DNA from: Butyrivibrio sp. VCD2006
GTDB taxonomy: Bacteria > Bacillota > Clostridia > Lachnospirales > Lachnospiraceae
DNA: 64,000 nucleotides
Assembly: GCF_000423925.1 (NCBI RefSeq)
Contig: NZ_AUIX01000015.1
Span: forward strand, 1 to 64,000
Direction of reading: 5' to 3'
Every line of letters starts with the position of its first letter. The first letter of the stretch is position 1. Position numbers and translations under genes: made by a program. Shown here piece by piece: positions 8,022-18,678 of this stretch. The notes below the pieces were generated by a model that was given only the letters and a program-made list of their open reading frames with translations, was not told where the DNA came from and made no database searches.

Positions 8022-9464
8022 ATGAAAAAATGGGGAAGGACTTCACTGTTCATCACAGCTATGCTGTGTCTTTTTGTGGCACCCGTAATCTTCGGGTTTA
8101 CTTCTCACGCAGCAACCGGTGAGCTTGCTGCCGGAAGCACCTTCAATACCACTTTGAAATCATTTATAAGAAGTAGTGCAAATGTCAATTCAGAGGACAA
8201 CACTATTAAAAAGATCATATTTGCGACTAAGCCGGGAAAACCTCTCATAAATCTTAAGAGTAAGAATGTAGGTGATGAGGTGACAGCATACTATGATCAA
8301 AGCGACAAAGAGGTCTATGTCTGCTGCACATCAAAGATTTATCTGGATAAATCCTGTGCTTCCATGTTTAAGGGATTTGCTGCTCTTGAGTCGATTGATT
8401 TTGGTACAGGCATAATCGACACTTCCAGAATGACAGATGCAAACAGTATGTTCAGCGGCTGCAAAGGATTAAAGCAGCTTAATGTAGCAGCTTTGAATAC
8501 AATGCTTGTTTATGATATGCAATATATGTTCTATAACTGCTCAGAGCTTGTAAGCCTTGATCTTGGGACTTTTAACACGGCAAATACAGCTTCAATGAAC
8601 AGGATGTTCTGCAATTGTTCAAAGCTTGAAGCTCTTAACGTCACAACTTTTTCAACGGGTAATGTGAGAGACATGAGCTGCATGTTCTACAATTGCAGCA
8701 GTCTTGTGGGACTTAATCTTGCAAGCTTTGACATTCGTAATGTGCCGGAGGAGGATTCTTATGGATTCCTTGGAGGCTGCAAGGGCCTGATATATGTTGA
8801 TTCACCTTCAATAATCGATAGAGAATTCGGATATGATGACAATCCCGGAGATCTTGGGGATTGCAGTATCGGAAGAGTGGTTGTGGACGACGATAAAGAC
8901 GGTGTCGCTGATTCTGCAGATACTTACGGCTATTTCATTTCCTCTACGAGCTCCCACAGATATATCTTTTTAGATGCGATAGAGAGAGCGAAAGCTGTTT
9001 ATGGAAGTACCTTTACTCCTGCTCAGCTTCCCGGCTATGGTGCTTCTGCTGCTGTGAGTGCAGCCGGCAACAATTCAGGGATTATCGTGGACGGAATTAC
9101 TTATAAGATAGGAGCTGACGGTAAGGCAACAGTTACGAGTATCGGCGCTGTGAAAAAAGCATCGATAGACAAACTGAAAATAGGCGACAAGACTTATCCC
9201 GTTACAAGTATTTCCGACGAGTCCTGCAAGAATAACAAGACGATCACATCGGTTAAGATAGGATCCAATGTGCAGTCAATCGGCAAGAAAGCTTTCTATG
9301 GCTGTAAGAAACTTAAGAAGATATCCATTAAAGCAAATAAGAAGCTTAAGGTAGGAAAAGGAGCTTTTAAAAAGATCAATAAGAAGGCAAGACTTAGTCT
9401 TAAAGGTGTGAAGGGGAAGACCAGAAAGAAGCTTGTTAAAGCTATCGGGGTAAAAGTGAAATGA
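8022..9464 (+). CDS. secreted BspA-like protein, DUF285 repeats (first of a pair)
   Basis: A 480-residue secreted protein. Residues 1-31 form a signal peptide (MKKWGR basic start, hydrophobic core, cleavage near SHA-AT). The middle (about 110-270) has DUF285 surface repeats of the form M-F-x-N-C-x-x-L-x-x-L-D-L, with repeating MFSGC, MFYNC, MFCNC units. The C-terminal part (about 355-480) has a BspA-type leucine-rich repeat, with SVKIGSNVQSIGKKAFYGC, and a very lysine-rich tail. Such proteins are thought to bind surfaces or other cells. No LPXTG sorting signal is seen; the basic tail may bind the wall. The stop overlaps the next, paralogous gene by four bases. Confidence 0.85.
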   Translation: MKKWGRTSLFITAMLCLFVAPVIFGFTSHAATGELAAGSTFNTTLKSFIRSSANVNSEDNTIKKIIFATKPGKPLINLKSKNVGDEVTAYYDQSDKEVYVCCTSKIYLDKSCASMFKGFAALESIDFGTGIIDTSRMTDANSMFSGCKGLKQLNVAALNTMLVYDMQYMFYNCSELVSLDLGTFNTANTASMNRMFCNCSKLEALNVTTFSTGNVRDMSCMFYNCSSLVGLNLASFDIRNVPEEDSYGFLGGCKGLIYVDSPSIIDREFGYDDNPGDLGDCSIGRVVVDDDKDGVADSADTYGYFISSTSSHRYIFLDAIERAKAVYGSTFTPAQLPGYGASAAVSAAGNNSGIIVDGITYKIGADGKATVTSIGAVKKASIDKLKIGDKTYPVTSISDESCKNNKTITSVKIGSNVQSIGKKAFYGCKKLKKISIKANKKLKVGKGAFKKINKKARLSLKGVKGKTRKKLVKAIGVKVK

Positions 9465-11047
9465 GAAAATGGAAAAATTATGTATTTTTTGGGCAGGCAA
9501 TACTGTGTTCCATTTTACTGTTTGGAATGGGAAAAATCACTTCCCATGCGGCAGGAACGTTGTTTGATGGAAAGACATGCAATACTGTTATAAAGCAGCT
9601 TGTAAATGCAAACGCCAATTGGACAACAGAAGATAAAACCGTTAAGAAAATCGTTTTTGCAAGGGAACCTGTGGGCGAAGCCCAAGCTCTTGCAAGCGCG
9701 GAAATCGGAGATGGCGTTTTAGCTTACTACGATGCAGCAAGTAAGACGGTATCCATCTGCAGTTCTTCGACAATATCATTTAATGCAAACAGTGAAATGA
9801 TGTTCAGAAGTCTTGCAGCCGTGGAGAGTATTGACTTTGGTACGAATATAATAAGTACTGTCTCTGTTTCCAACGCAGATTCCATGTTCAGAAATTGTGA
9901 GAGCATAAAGGAATTGAATCTTGGACAGTTCAATACGGCAAGTCTTACCAAGGCAGGCAGAATGTTTGAGTGCTGCTATGATCTTGAGAAGGTGGATCTG
10001 CATTCATTTAACACCGACAAGGTGACGGAAATGCAGGCGATGTTTTTGACATGCCCTTCACTTACAAGCCTTAATCTAAGCAATTTCAAAACGGGTAATG
10101 TCATATACATGTATCAGATGTTCCAGAACTGCAGCTCACTCACAACTCTTGACCTTAGCAGCTTTAATACATCAAATGTTACCTCAATGTACAGAATGTT
10201 CAATTACTGTTCGGAGCTTTCAAGTGTTAATACAAGCAGCTTCAGGACTCCTAATGTCACTAACATTTCTGAAATGTTTGCAGGTTGTGAAAATCTGACA
10301 ACTCTTGATCTTAGCGGATTTGACGTTTCAAAGGTGACTGCTGTAAATGGCGGAGCTTTTCTTGGAAATTGTACCAGCCTTAAATCAGTGGATGCGCCAA
10401 AAACCATAACAGATAATTTTAGCTATGATGCAGATTCAAAGTATGTCACTAACTGCAAGATAGGAAATGTAGTAATTGATGATAATAGGGATGGGGTTGC
10501 GGATTCAAGTACAGTCTATTCATACTTTATTCCTGCCACTGCGAGCCACAGATATCTGTTCGTGGACAGAGGGGCAGTGCTTATTACGCCGCAGCCCGGG
10601 CCTACGCCTGAACCTGAAACTCCTGTAGCGGAGCCTGAACCGGAAGTGGAGCCTAAGTCTTCAAAAAACAAGGTTAAGGTCAAGGGCATAACCTACTCAA
10701 TAGGTGATGACGGCCAGGTGGTGGTAACAAAGATTTCCGCCATGAAGAAGGCAGACATCAATACCGTGACCGTAAATGGAGTGACATATCCTGTTTCCGG
10801 TATTGCCGCAGGTGCATGTAAGAATAATAAGAAGCTTACCAGTGTGAGCATCGGACCAAATGTAAAGTCAATCGGTAAGAAGGCTTTTTATGGCTCGAAG
10901 AAGCTTAAGAAGATCAAGGTAAATACTGACGGCTCTCTCAAGGTTGGAAAGGGTGCATTTAAGAAAATCGGAAGAAAAGCGAAATTCAGCATCAAGGGAG
11001 TTAAGGGAAAAGCAAAGAAGAAGCTTTTGAAGTCACTTAAGAAGTAG
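9461..11047 (+). CDS. secreted BspA-like protein, DUF285 repeats (second of a pair)
   Basis: A 528-residue paralog of the preceding protein with the same plan: signal peptide (1-30, ending ITSHAAG), an N-terminal domain starting with TCNTVIKQLVNANANW, more DUF285 units than its neighbour (MFRNC, MFECC, MFLTC, MFQNC, MFNYC, MFAGC), a proline/glutamate-rich linker (about 375-402), and the same leucine-rich-repeat plus lysine-rich tail. ATG 9461 overlaps the upstream stop (ATGA), so the two are translationally coupled and probably made together. Function is inferred to be surface adhesion or binding. Confidence 0.85.
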   Translation: MRKWKNYVFFGQAILCSILLFGMGKITSHAAGTLFDGKTCNTVIKQLVNANANWTTEDKTVKKIVFAREPVGEAQALASAEIGDGVLAYYDAASKTVSICSSSTISFNANSEMMFRSLAAVESIDFGTNIISTVSVSNADSMFRNCESIKELNLGQFNTASLTKAGRMFECCYDLEKVDLHSFNTDKVTEMQAMFLTCPSLTSLNLSNFKTGNVIYMYQMFQNCSSLTTLDLSSFNTSNVTSMYRMFNYCSELSSVNTSSFRTPNVTNISEMFAGCENLTTLDLSGFDVSKVTAVNGGAFLGNCTSLKSVDAPKTITDNFSYDADSKYVTNCKIGNVVIDDNRDGVADSSTVYSYFIPATASHRYLFVDRGAVLITPQPGPTPEPETPVAEPEPEVEPKSSKNKVKVKGITYSIGDDGQVVVTKISAMKKADINTVTVNGVTYPVSGIAAGACKNNKKLTSVSIGPNVKSIGKKAFYGSKKLKKIKVNTDGSLKVGKGAFKKIGRKAKFSIKGVKGKAKKKLLKSLKK

Positions 11048-11089
11048 AGAATCTTAAGAAAATATTAAGAAATTAAGTTGTATTATTAT

Positions 11090-11111
11090 GCCCAAATGGG
11101 AGGGCTTTTTT
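11090..11111 (+). terminator. probable terminator of the BspA-like pair
   Basis: GCCC (11090-11093) can pair with GGGC (11102-11105), followed by six T residues. The stem is short, so the call is tentative, but it sits 42 bases after the second BspA-like gene. Confidence 0.45.
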
Positions 11112-11160
11112 GATAATATAATTATTCGGGGGGTGTATATGGTATTTAGAAGGAGAAGGT

Positions 11161-13089
11161 ATGCCAATACTGGATTATGTGTTGAGGGAAAAGTGGGGAT
11201 ACAATGAAGATATTGAGGCACATCTGAATCATTTGGAAGAGATCAAGCTTGAGATGCCGAGTCAGGAAAAATGCGATATTGACTATTATGAAGCGCCTCT
11301 CATTACGGTATGTGTCAATAATTTGAAGCGAAGCATATACCTGCAGCCTGATCAAAACATTACTCATCCGATATATGCGCCTAAGTTAAGAGTTGGTCTG
11401 GATTATCTTTTAAAATCTATTGATGAATTACCACCAAACATAAAAGTAAATAATAAAGAGATAGTAGGAGATCTGGAGGCTTTTTTCAGGTTAAAGCTTC
11501 TGGTTGCGGATCCTAAGATAGATGATCTTGTGATTGAGTTTTTCAGAAAGCTCAGGCAGTCCTGTAAGGAGAGCAAAACGCCCTTAAAGAGCGAGCTTTT
11601 CCACAGGATGATCGTGATCATTTTCGAAACCGCGGACTACCATCTTCTAAAATATAACAGGTTCCGCCATGCACTTATGCTTTATAAGGAAGTGGCGGCG
11701 ATCAGCAAGGAAGAGATTACATTTGAACATGGCGAGGATATTTCACATGATGACCTTGTTCAGATTAACAACATAAGACTGCTTACATCTCAGTATCTGG
11801 AGCTTGATGAGAAGCTTGAAATGAAGCAGTTCTATGAGGCTGTTGCGAACTTCCGCAGAAGAATTCAGTTCGATCATTTAGAGCTTTTGTCATCCTATAT
11901 TCAAGCTAACAGGCTCCGCACAACGGGTAAGGATACTGATGCCCAGCAGAAACTGGCGCTGTGGAATATTGCAAACCAGTATTACGAGACAGGAAAAACG
12001 GAGATCAAGGGTTACACCAAGAGACATCTCTCTGTTCTTCGAAATGAAGTGGTCATTTTGAATCTTCTGCTTGATCACGCACTTATTAATGGGTTTTATT
12101 TCCATCACATGACAAAGCCCAGTGAAACCTTTAAATTCGGAAAACTTCTGGCAAATTACCCTGAGCTTAGATTTTTCATGGATCTTAAGAAGGTGTTCTA
12201 CACGGAAGGTAAGAAGTTCAGAATACTCAATAAATGTCTTGCGACAATACATTATTATGTGAAGCTTATGGAGATGTGTCTTAGCGAGTTTGAGTGGCCT
12301 GAAAAGCTCTGCTATTACACAGCCTTTGAGACGCTTGAGAACTTGCTTCCGGGCTCATGCACTGCAGCGGAGGCGGGCCATTTTTCCATAATGAATATAG
12401 GCCACATGAACGAGCCCATGGAAGGCAAGACCATCTTTGAGGCTATAACAAATGAGCAGATATTCCCTGATAGCAGAGAAAAGATCGAGTATCCCTACGT
12501 GTTCTTAAAGAGCTTCACAACAAAGGTCGATGACCTTCACATGTGGGAGATGTATGGCGACAGGGCAGCAGGACTTTGTGTTGTTATGGACAGCGCGAGA
12601 ACCTCTGCACATTACAGCTTAAAGAAGGTCTGCTATCTGCGAAATGACGCAGGGCGCTACAAGGCATACATGGAGGATAACGACTCCATGTCAGCTACTA
12701 CGATGTCCATGATTAACGACATATTGGAGAAGCTTGCCGAGGAGTACACAGGCTTTATTAAAAGAGGCGGCGATAAGGAAAAAATTATCCCTCTTATGCA
12801 GTCGATAGCTTATCTGTTTAAGAATGCTTCATATGCACACGAGGACGAATACAGAATCCTGAGAATGGAAGACGTCGATAGCGACGAAATATGGGCTACT
12901 TCCGAAAAGGGAGGAAAGCTTTTTGTTCAGGGCAAGGAGAGAACATACATTAGTGAGTTGATCTTTGGGCCTAAGGCTGAGAACGTCGAGGACAAGGTTC
13001 CTTACCTTCAGTACAGATGTCATTTCCTCAGCAAAGAACTGGAAATGGATGAGATAAATATTAAAGTATCATCAAATGAGTATATTTAG
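11161..13089 (+). CDS. DUF2971 domain protein with long N-terminal region
   Basis: A 642-residue protein with no signal peptide or membrane span. The C-terminal 240 residues carry DUF2971 features: YYTAFETLENLL, a FSIMNIGHMNEP block in place of the usual N-D-P motif, FLKSFTTKVDDLHMWEMYGD, AGLCVVMD, EDEYRILR and ELIFGP. The first 400 residues are mostly helical, with repeated pairs of amphipathic helices that may be TPR-like, but I do not recognise a domain. The biochemical role of DUF2971 is unknown. AGGAGAAGG just before the ATG supports the start. Two small genes follow closely (66 bases, then 3 bases) and may belong to the same unit. Confidence 0.7.
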   Translation: MPILDYVLREKWGYNEDIEAHLNHLEEIKLEMPSQEKCDIDYYEAPLITVCVNNLKRSIYLQPDQNITHPIYAPKLRVGLDYLLKSIDELPPNIKVNNKEIVGDLEAFFRLKLLVADPKIDDLVIEFFRKLRQSCKESKTPLKSELFHRMIVIIFETADYHLLKYNRFRHALMLYKEVAAISKEEITFEHGEDISHDDLVQINNIRLLTSQYLELDEKLEMKQFYEAVANFRRRIQFDHLELLSSYIQANRLRTTGKDTDAQQKLALWNIANQYYETGKTEIKGYTKRHLSVLRNEVVILNLLLDHALINGFYFHHMTKPSETFKFGKLLANYPELRFFMDLKKVFYTEGKKFRILNKCLATIHYYVKLMEMCLSEFEWPEKLCYYTAFETLENLLPGSCTAAEAGHFSIMNIGHMNEPMEGKTIFEAITNEQIFPDSREKIEYPYVFLKSFTTKVDDLHMWEMYGDRAAGLCVVMDSARTSAHYSLKKVCYLRNDAGRYKAYMEDNDSMSATTMSMINDILEKLAEEYTGFIKRGGDKEKIIPLMQSIAYLFKNASYAHEDEYRILRMEDVDSDEIWATSEKGGKLFVQGKERTYISELIFGPKAENVEDKVPYLQYRCHFLSKELEMDEINIKVSSNEYI

Positions 13090-13154
13090 CATAAAACTCT
13101 CAGAAATGGTAAAATAGATGTAAGTTTGAAATAAAAATTTATGGGAGGCTTCTT

Positions 13155-13325
13155 ATGGGGAATAATAACGGATTAAGAAAACAGCTACTGTGGACATGCA
13201 TTTGCCTATTTCTTGCAGCAGTATGTTATGTGTTAGGCAACAAGCCTATCGCTGGTGTCTGGGCGATAGTTTCGATAGTACAGGTTGTTCTGACTGTTTG
13301 GAAGTACCGTCAAGAGAGGGGGTAA
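13155..13325 (+). CDS. small two-span membrane protein
   Basis: A 56-residue protein starting MGNNNGLRKQ, with two hydrophobic stretches (about 11-27 and 33-49) split by GNKPIAG, and a charged end KYRQERG. ATG 13155 has GGGAGG at 13143-13148 upstream. Its stop is three bases before the next gene, so the two are almost certainly co-translated. No family recognised. Confidence 0.6.
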   Translation: MGNNNGLRKQLLWTCICLFLAAVCYVLGNKPIAGVWAIVSIVQVVLTVWKYRQERG

Positions 13326-13328
13326 AAA

Positions 13329-13721
13329 ATGGCAGGGAATAAGTACTCGACGATTTTCATCAGATTCGGTGGTGCAGACAGGGATATCCTGATGACACAG
13401 GTTATGATGATGAAGGAGAGGTTCAAGTCCTTTGTGGTTCTTATGGTTGAGAACGATCAGGATAAGAAGACACTTGATGCAAACAGTAAGCTTTTTGACG
13501 ACAGTATCAGTATAGCGGATGAGGATATTTCGGATGCTGCGCTGGAATATTGTAGCGAGATGAACAGATCAAAGCAGGATGCAACATTTGTTGGTATTCT
13601 TAGCGATAACGGAAAAAAGCTCAAGGATGCAGGTTTTTCGGTAAAGAACCCCGGAGAAATGGCAGAGTCTTATAAGAAGGCCATGGAGATGCTTGAGAAC
13701 ATGGTTGTTAATCCGAAGTGA
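13329..13721 (+). CDS. hypothetical protein after the DUF2971 gene
   Basis: A 130-residue soluble protein with no recognised family. It looks like a compact alpha/beta domain: a beta start YSTIFIRFGG, a helix DILMTQVMMMKERF, a second strand FVVLMVEND, then an acidic middle and a C-terminal helix. The strand-helix-strand start is reminiscent of small Rossmann-like folds, but no nucleotide-binding motif is visible. The AGAGGGGG ribosome site lies inside the end of the previous gene. It is followed by a strong terminator, so this ends the transcription unit. Confidence 0.65.
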   Translation: MAGNKYSTIFIRFGGADRDILMTQVMMMKERFKSFVVLMVENDQDKKTLDANSKLFDDSISIADEDISDAALEYCSEMNRSKQDATFVGILSDNGKKLKDAGFSVKNPGEMAESYKKAMEMLENMVVNPK

Positions 13722-13777
13722 TTAATGGTTCCAAAGTAAACATGGAATTCTGACCTCGCGTTTTATATGGAATATTA

Positions 13778-13829
13778 AATCCCTAAAGAGATGATGGGAA
13801 TCACCAACATCTCTCTGGGGATTTTTTGT
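13778..13829 (+). terminator. intrinsic terminator
   Basis: AATCCC-T-AA-AGAGATG pairs with CATCTCT-CT-GGGGATT across a short loop, followed by a run of T. It lies 57 bases after the hypothetical gene and closes that unit. Confidence 0.85.
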
Positions 13830-13928
13830 TTTTATAATTTTTGATATAACGCAATATCAGGGGAGTCTTTCGCAATTATCTTGTAGCGTTAAGAGAGAGC
13901 GAACAGGATAATTTAATGTGTTTATTGA

Positions 13929-15601
<1,673 letters not shown>

Positions 15602-15787
15602 GAAGCAGGGAGTATATTAATAAGGGTTAATGTGCCGGTAAATACAAACGACATATGAATAGGAAAATGACGCATAATGATTTATACTAAAGTCTTATAG
15701 GGGAATGTGTATGTTTTTGTAATTTACCATAGAGATAGAGATAATTCCTTCAGTAATGCCGGTGAGGGAATTGATAGGAGGTACTGG

Positions 15788-16171
15788 ATGAAAAATAAGA
15801 AAAGACTTGCGGGATTTGTTGCCGGAATAATGTTAGCCGGAATTATGCTGTGTGCCTGCGGGAAGGCATCGACCTTTGATGGAAGTAAAACCGGTGACGC
15901 GGATCAGTTTAACCTGGATTTTGAGACTCTGAATACTGAGTATTCTCACGAGCTTGAAATGAAGGAAGGCGAAAAAATCGATGTCTCGGTGGAGCGCCTT
16001 AAAGGTAAGATAGCCATCACGATTCAAAAGGGAGATGAAGAACCTGCTTATCGTGGCAGCGATGTGGAAACCTCAGATTTTCAGGTTGGAATCGGAGAAG
16101 AGGGCACTTATACACTGACTGTTTCAGGTAAAGACGCAAAGGGTCATGTTTATCTGAAAAGAAAAGACTGA
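15788..16171 (+). CDS. small lipoprotein of unknown function
   Basis: A 127-residue protein with a lipoprotein signal: basic start MKNKKR, hydrophobic core, and C24 in LCACGK as lipidation site. The remaining 100 residues have strand-like stretches (KIDVSVERLKGKIAITIQKG; GTYTLTVSGKDAKGHVYLKR) and resemble a small beta-sandwich, but no family is assigned. AGGAGG at 15777-15782 supports ATG 15788; the reading frame extending further upstream is not needed. It likely sits on the outer face of the membrane. Confidence 0.7.
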   Translation: MKNKKRLAGFVAGIMLAGIMLCACGKASTFDGSKTGDADQFNLDFETLNTEYSHELEMKEGEKIDVSVERLKGKIAITIQKGDEEPAYRGSDVETSDFQVGIGEEGTYTLTVSGKDAKGHVYLKRKD

Positions 16172-16220
16172 TAGAGAACATTAAAAGATTACAAAAGATA
16201 TATTTAAGGAGGAATGGGTA

Positions 16221-16478
16221 ATGACAAAATATGTAGTTCTTTACGAAACATTCAAGGATGGGGAGCTTGATGAGGCTGAGTCTCTTGGTTTCTTTGACAC
16301 AAAGGAAGAGGCTGACAAGCTTGCACAGGAGAAGTTTGAGCAGATGTCAGACGATGAGCTCAAGGACCATGATTTAGCTGTCGGTGAGGTTGATGAGAAG
16401 AACCTTGCTGAGGCCGGAGTCTGGGATTCATTTACTGAGGTTGAGGTTCTCACAGTTTATGAAGGGGATGAAGAATAA
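16221..16478 (+). CDS. small acidic hypothetical protein
   Basis: An 85-residue, strongly acidic cytosolic protein with strand-helix-strand character: KYVVLYETFKDGE, a DTKEEADKLAQEKFEQM helix, and a final EVEVLTVYEGDEE. No family recognised. AAGGAGG at 16207-16213 supports the start. It stands between a lipoprotein gene and a large secreted protein gene, about 50-60 bases from each. Confidence 0.65.
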   Translation: MTKYVVLYETFKDGELDEAESLGFFDTKEEADKLAQEKFEQMSDDELKDHDLAVGEVDEKNLAEAGVWDSFTEVEVLTVYEGDEE

Positions 16479-16540
16479 TAAGTCCTAAATAATTATGAGA
16501 GTAGATGCAGGGGAAGTTTTGCTTTCATAAGGGGGAAGCT

Positions 16541-18268
16541 ATGAAAAAAGTGTTTAACAAGTGTTTTATAGGGATGTTGTTTGCGGCATTGATTTTGTTC
16601 GCAAAGGTTGATGCATCGGCCAACAGTGGTGAGGTTGAGCCGAATAATACAATGGATAAAGCGACGCTTTTGGTGAATGATGCCTTTACCAGTGGGAATC
16701 TTATGGATGGTGATGATGTAGATTACTATAAGATAGTCATTCCGCAGGATGGTCGTGTTAATATTTCTTTTAAGCATGAATATATAGATACATCGAGCTA
16801 TGTCTGGAATGTGAAAATGTATGATGCCCAGAGACATGAGTATACAGATTGGGATTATTCCGGCAATGTTATTGAAACGATCACGACACCAAACATGGGA
16901 CTTGCTGCGGGGACATATTATTTAGAAGTTGATGATCTGAGTTTTTATGATAACCCCTATAGTATAAAGTATTCATACATGCCATCATCTGAGTGGGAAA
17001 AGGAATTTAATGAGAGATATGATGAAGCCACCTTGATGAGCAACAATACAATCATGAATGGTAATCTTATGAAATCCGAAGACAAGGATTTCTACAAGAT
17101 AGTTTTGCCTCAGGATGGAAGCATGAAATTTTCCTTTGGGCACACATATATTGAGACTGGATCCTATATTTGGAGAGTGAAGCTGTATGATGCCAATTTA
17201 CATGAGTTTGTGGATTGGGAATATGCCGGAAATGTTATTGAAACGATCGTAGAGCCAGGCATTGGTTTACCTGCCGGAACTTATTATATAGAGGTAAGCA
17301 GTCTTAGTGCCTATGATGAGAACTATCAGATAAAGTATTCATATACAGCGTCAGATGCATGGGAAAAAGAGCGAAATGAATTATTTAATACGGCCAGTGA
17401 CCTGACTATAGACACCTATATAAACGGCAATACAATGACATCTGATGACATTGATTTTTACAAGATTGTTTTGCCAAGTAACGCTTATATTAGTCTGTCA
17501 TTTATGCATGATTATGAGGATACCAGAAGCTCATGCTGGGAGGCATATCTATTGGATTCAAGTCTAAGAGAACTTTCGGACTGGGACTACTATGGAAATG
17601 ATCCCAATGAGAACTCTACCCCTAACATGGGATTATTCGCCGGAACTTATTACATTAAAGTAAGAAGCACAAGCTGGACGGACGTAAATTATAAGCTTAA
17701 GGTCAGTCAGGCAGTACCGGTTTCAAGTATTGAAATCAAGGGAGTCACAGGTGCATATGTAGGCGAGAGTGCACAGCTCACAGCCTATGTATTACCTGAG
17801 AATGCAACGGATAAAACTGTCACCTGGTCATCAAGTGATACATCAGTTGCGACGATTGATAATCACGGCGTCATAAAGTGTATAAAGAGCGGAACCACGA
17901 CTGTTAAGGCTAAAGCGAATGATGGCAGTGAAGCTGTGGGATCAATGGTATTCACTGTAAAAGACAAACCTGCCACAGAAGAGAAATCATCCATTGTTAA
18001 GAAGGCAACCATAAAGAAGGTTTCATCAAAGGGCAAGAAGGTCAAGGTTACCTGGAAAAAGCTAAACAGCGCCGACAAGTATGAAGTGCAGATTGCTACA
18101 GATAAGAAGTTTACCAATAATCTTAAGAAAGCAAAGGTTAAGGGAAATATGCAGAAGGCTTCTATCAAGTACAAGAAGAGAGGAACGGTTTATATCAGGG
18201 TTAGAGGTATAGACAGATTCGGAAAATTCGGAGCCTGGAGCAAGGTTAAGAAATTTAAGATAAAATAA
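16541..18268 (+). CDS. secreted protein with three PPC-like domains, Big2 and Fn3-like domain
   Basis: A 575-residue secreted protein. After a signal peptide (1-26, ending VDASA) come three tandem domains of about 125 residues (about 27-150, 155-278, 280-398). Each has an N-x-x-x-x-A-x-x-L start, D-x-D-(Y/F)-Y-K-I-V-(I/L)-P, and a G-x-x-x-G-T-Y-Y-(L/I)-(E/K)-V end, as in bacterial pre-peptidase C-terminal domains. An Ig-like Big2 domain follows (about 400-480: SIEIKGV, TWSSSDTSVATID), then a lysine-rich fibronectin-III-like domain (about 490-575). There is no catalytic domain, so it is likely a surface binding or structural protein. GGGGGAAG precedes ATG 16541. Confidence 0.78.
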   Translation: MKKVFNKCFIGMLFAALILFAKVDASANSGEVEPNNTMDKATLLVNDAFTSGNLMDGDDVDYYKIVIPQDGRVNISFKHEYIDTSSYVWNVKMYDAQRHEYTDWDYSGNVIETITTPNMGLAAGTYYLEVDDLSFYDNPYSIKYSYMPSSEWEKEFNERYDEATLMSNNTIMNGNLMKSEDKDFYKIVLPQDGSMKFSFGHTYIETGSYIWRVKLYDANLHEFVDWEYAGNVIETIVEPGIGLPAGTYYIEVSSLSAYDENYQIKYSYTASDAWEKERNELFNTASDLTIDTYINGNTMTSDDIDFYKIVLPSNAYISLSFMHDYEDTRSSCWEAYLLDSSLRELSDWDYYGNDPNENSTPNMGLFAGTYYIKVRSTSWTDVNYKLKVSQAVPVSSIEIKGVTGAYVGESAQLTAYVLPENATDKTVTWSSSDTSVATIDNHGVIKCIKSGTTTVKAKANDGSEAVGSMVFTVKDKPATEEKSSIVKKATIKKVSSKGKKVKVTWKKLNSADKYEVQIATDKKFTNNLKKAKVKGNMQKASIKYKKRGTVYIRVRGIDRFGKFGAWSKVKKFKIK

Positions 18269-18281
18269 GGTGAACAATAAT

Positions 18282-18309
18282 AAAGAGGCCGCCTCATGGC
18301 GACCTCTTT
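18282..18309. terminator. convergent (two-way) intrinsic terminator
   Basis: AAAGAGG-CC-GCC pairs with GGC-GA-CCTCTTT around a TCAT loop. A-rich sequence on its left and T-rich on its right mean it could stop transcription from both sides, serving the PPC protein gene (plus) and the GlsB-like gene (minus). Confidence 0.75.
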
Positions 18310-18335
18310 GCACATATAAATGTAGCTTATTCAAT

Positions 18336-18578
18336 TTACTTTTTTGATGAAAGTGCTCTTCCGCCCCAGATGCAAATGCATGCACCGATTACTGAAACAA
18401 TAAGGCGTCCGATAAATCCGGTTGCTGATAATCCAACAAGATTAAAAAAGAATCCGCCAACAAAACCGCCAAGCAGTCCAAGAACGATATTCTTAATTGT
18501 GCTTGAAGATTCTTTCATGATGTAGCTTGCGATGCCACCGGCGATTGCACCGAATATGATTCCCCATATAAGTCCCAT
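18336..18578 (-). CDS. GlsB/YeaQ/YmgE family membrane protein
   Basis: An 80-residue membrane protein with three spans. MGLIWGIIFGAIAGGIASYI, NIVLGLLGGFVGGFFF and RLIVSVIGACICIWGGRAL are typical of the transglycosylase-associated/GlsB stress family. The function is linked to general stress in other Firmicutes but is not known biochemically. The start is placed at MGLIWG because GGAGGAAGAACT stands right before that ATG on the minus strand; the longer frame starting seven codons earlier would bury this ribosome site. Confidence 0.88.
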   Translation of the reverse strand: MGLIWGIIFGAIAGGIASYIMKESSSTIKNIVLGLLGGFVGGFFFNLVGLSATGFIGRLIVSVIGACICIWGGRALSSKK

Positions 18579-18678
18579 AGTTCTTCCTCCATTTCCCAAA
18601 ACTTTTTCTATTGCACTATTTTATAATCATTCCCGTTTTAAGGCAAATGAAAACTATGGACTTTTCAAAAGCGATGAC

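Noticed and set aside
8022..11047. Assembly duplication of one BspA-like gene
   Set aside because: The two genes are well diverged in DNA and protein and differ in repeat number and linker, so this is a true old duplication.
13329..13721. Toxin-antitoxin pair formed by the two small genes after the DUF2971 gene
   Set aside because: No known toxin or antitoxin motif, and no autoregulatory repeat upstream; the grouping is only by closeness.
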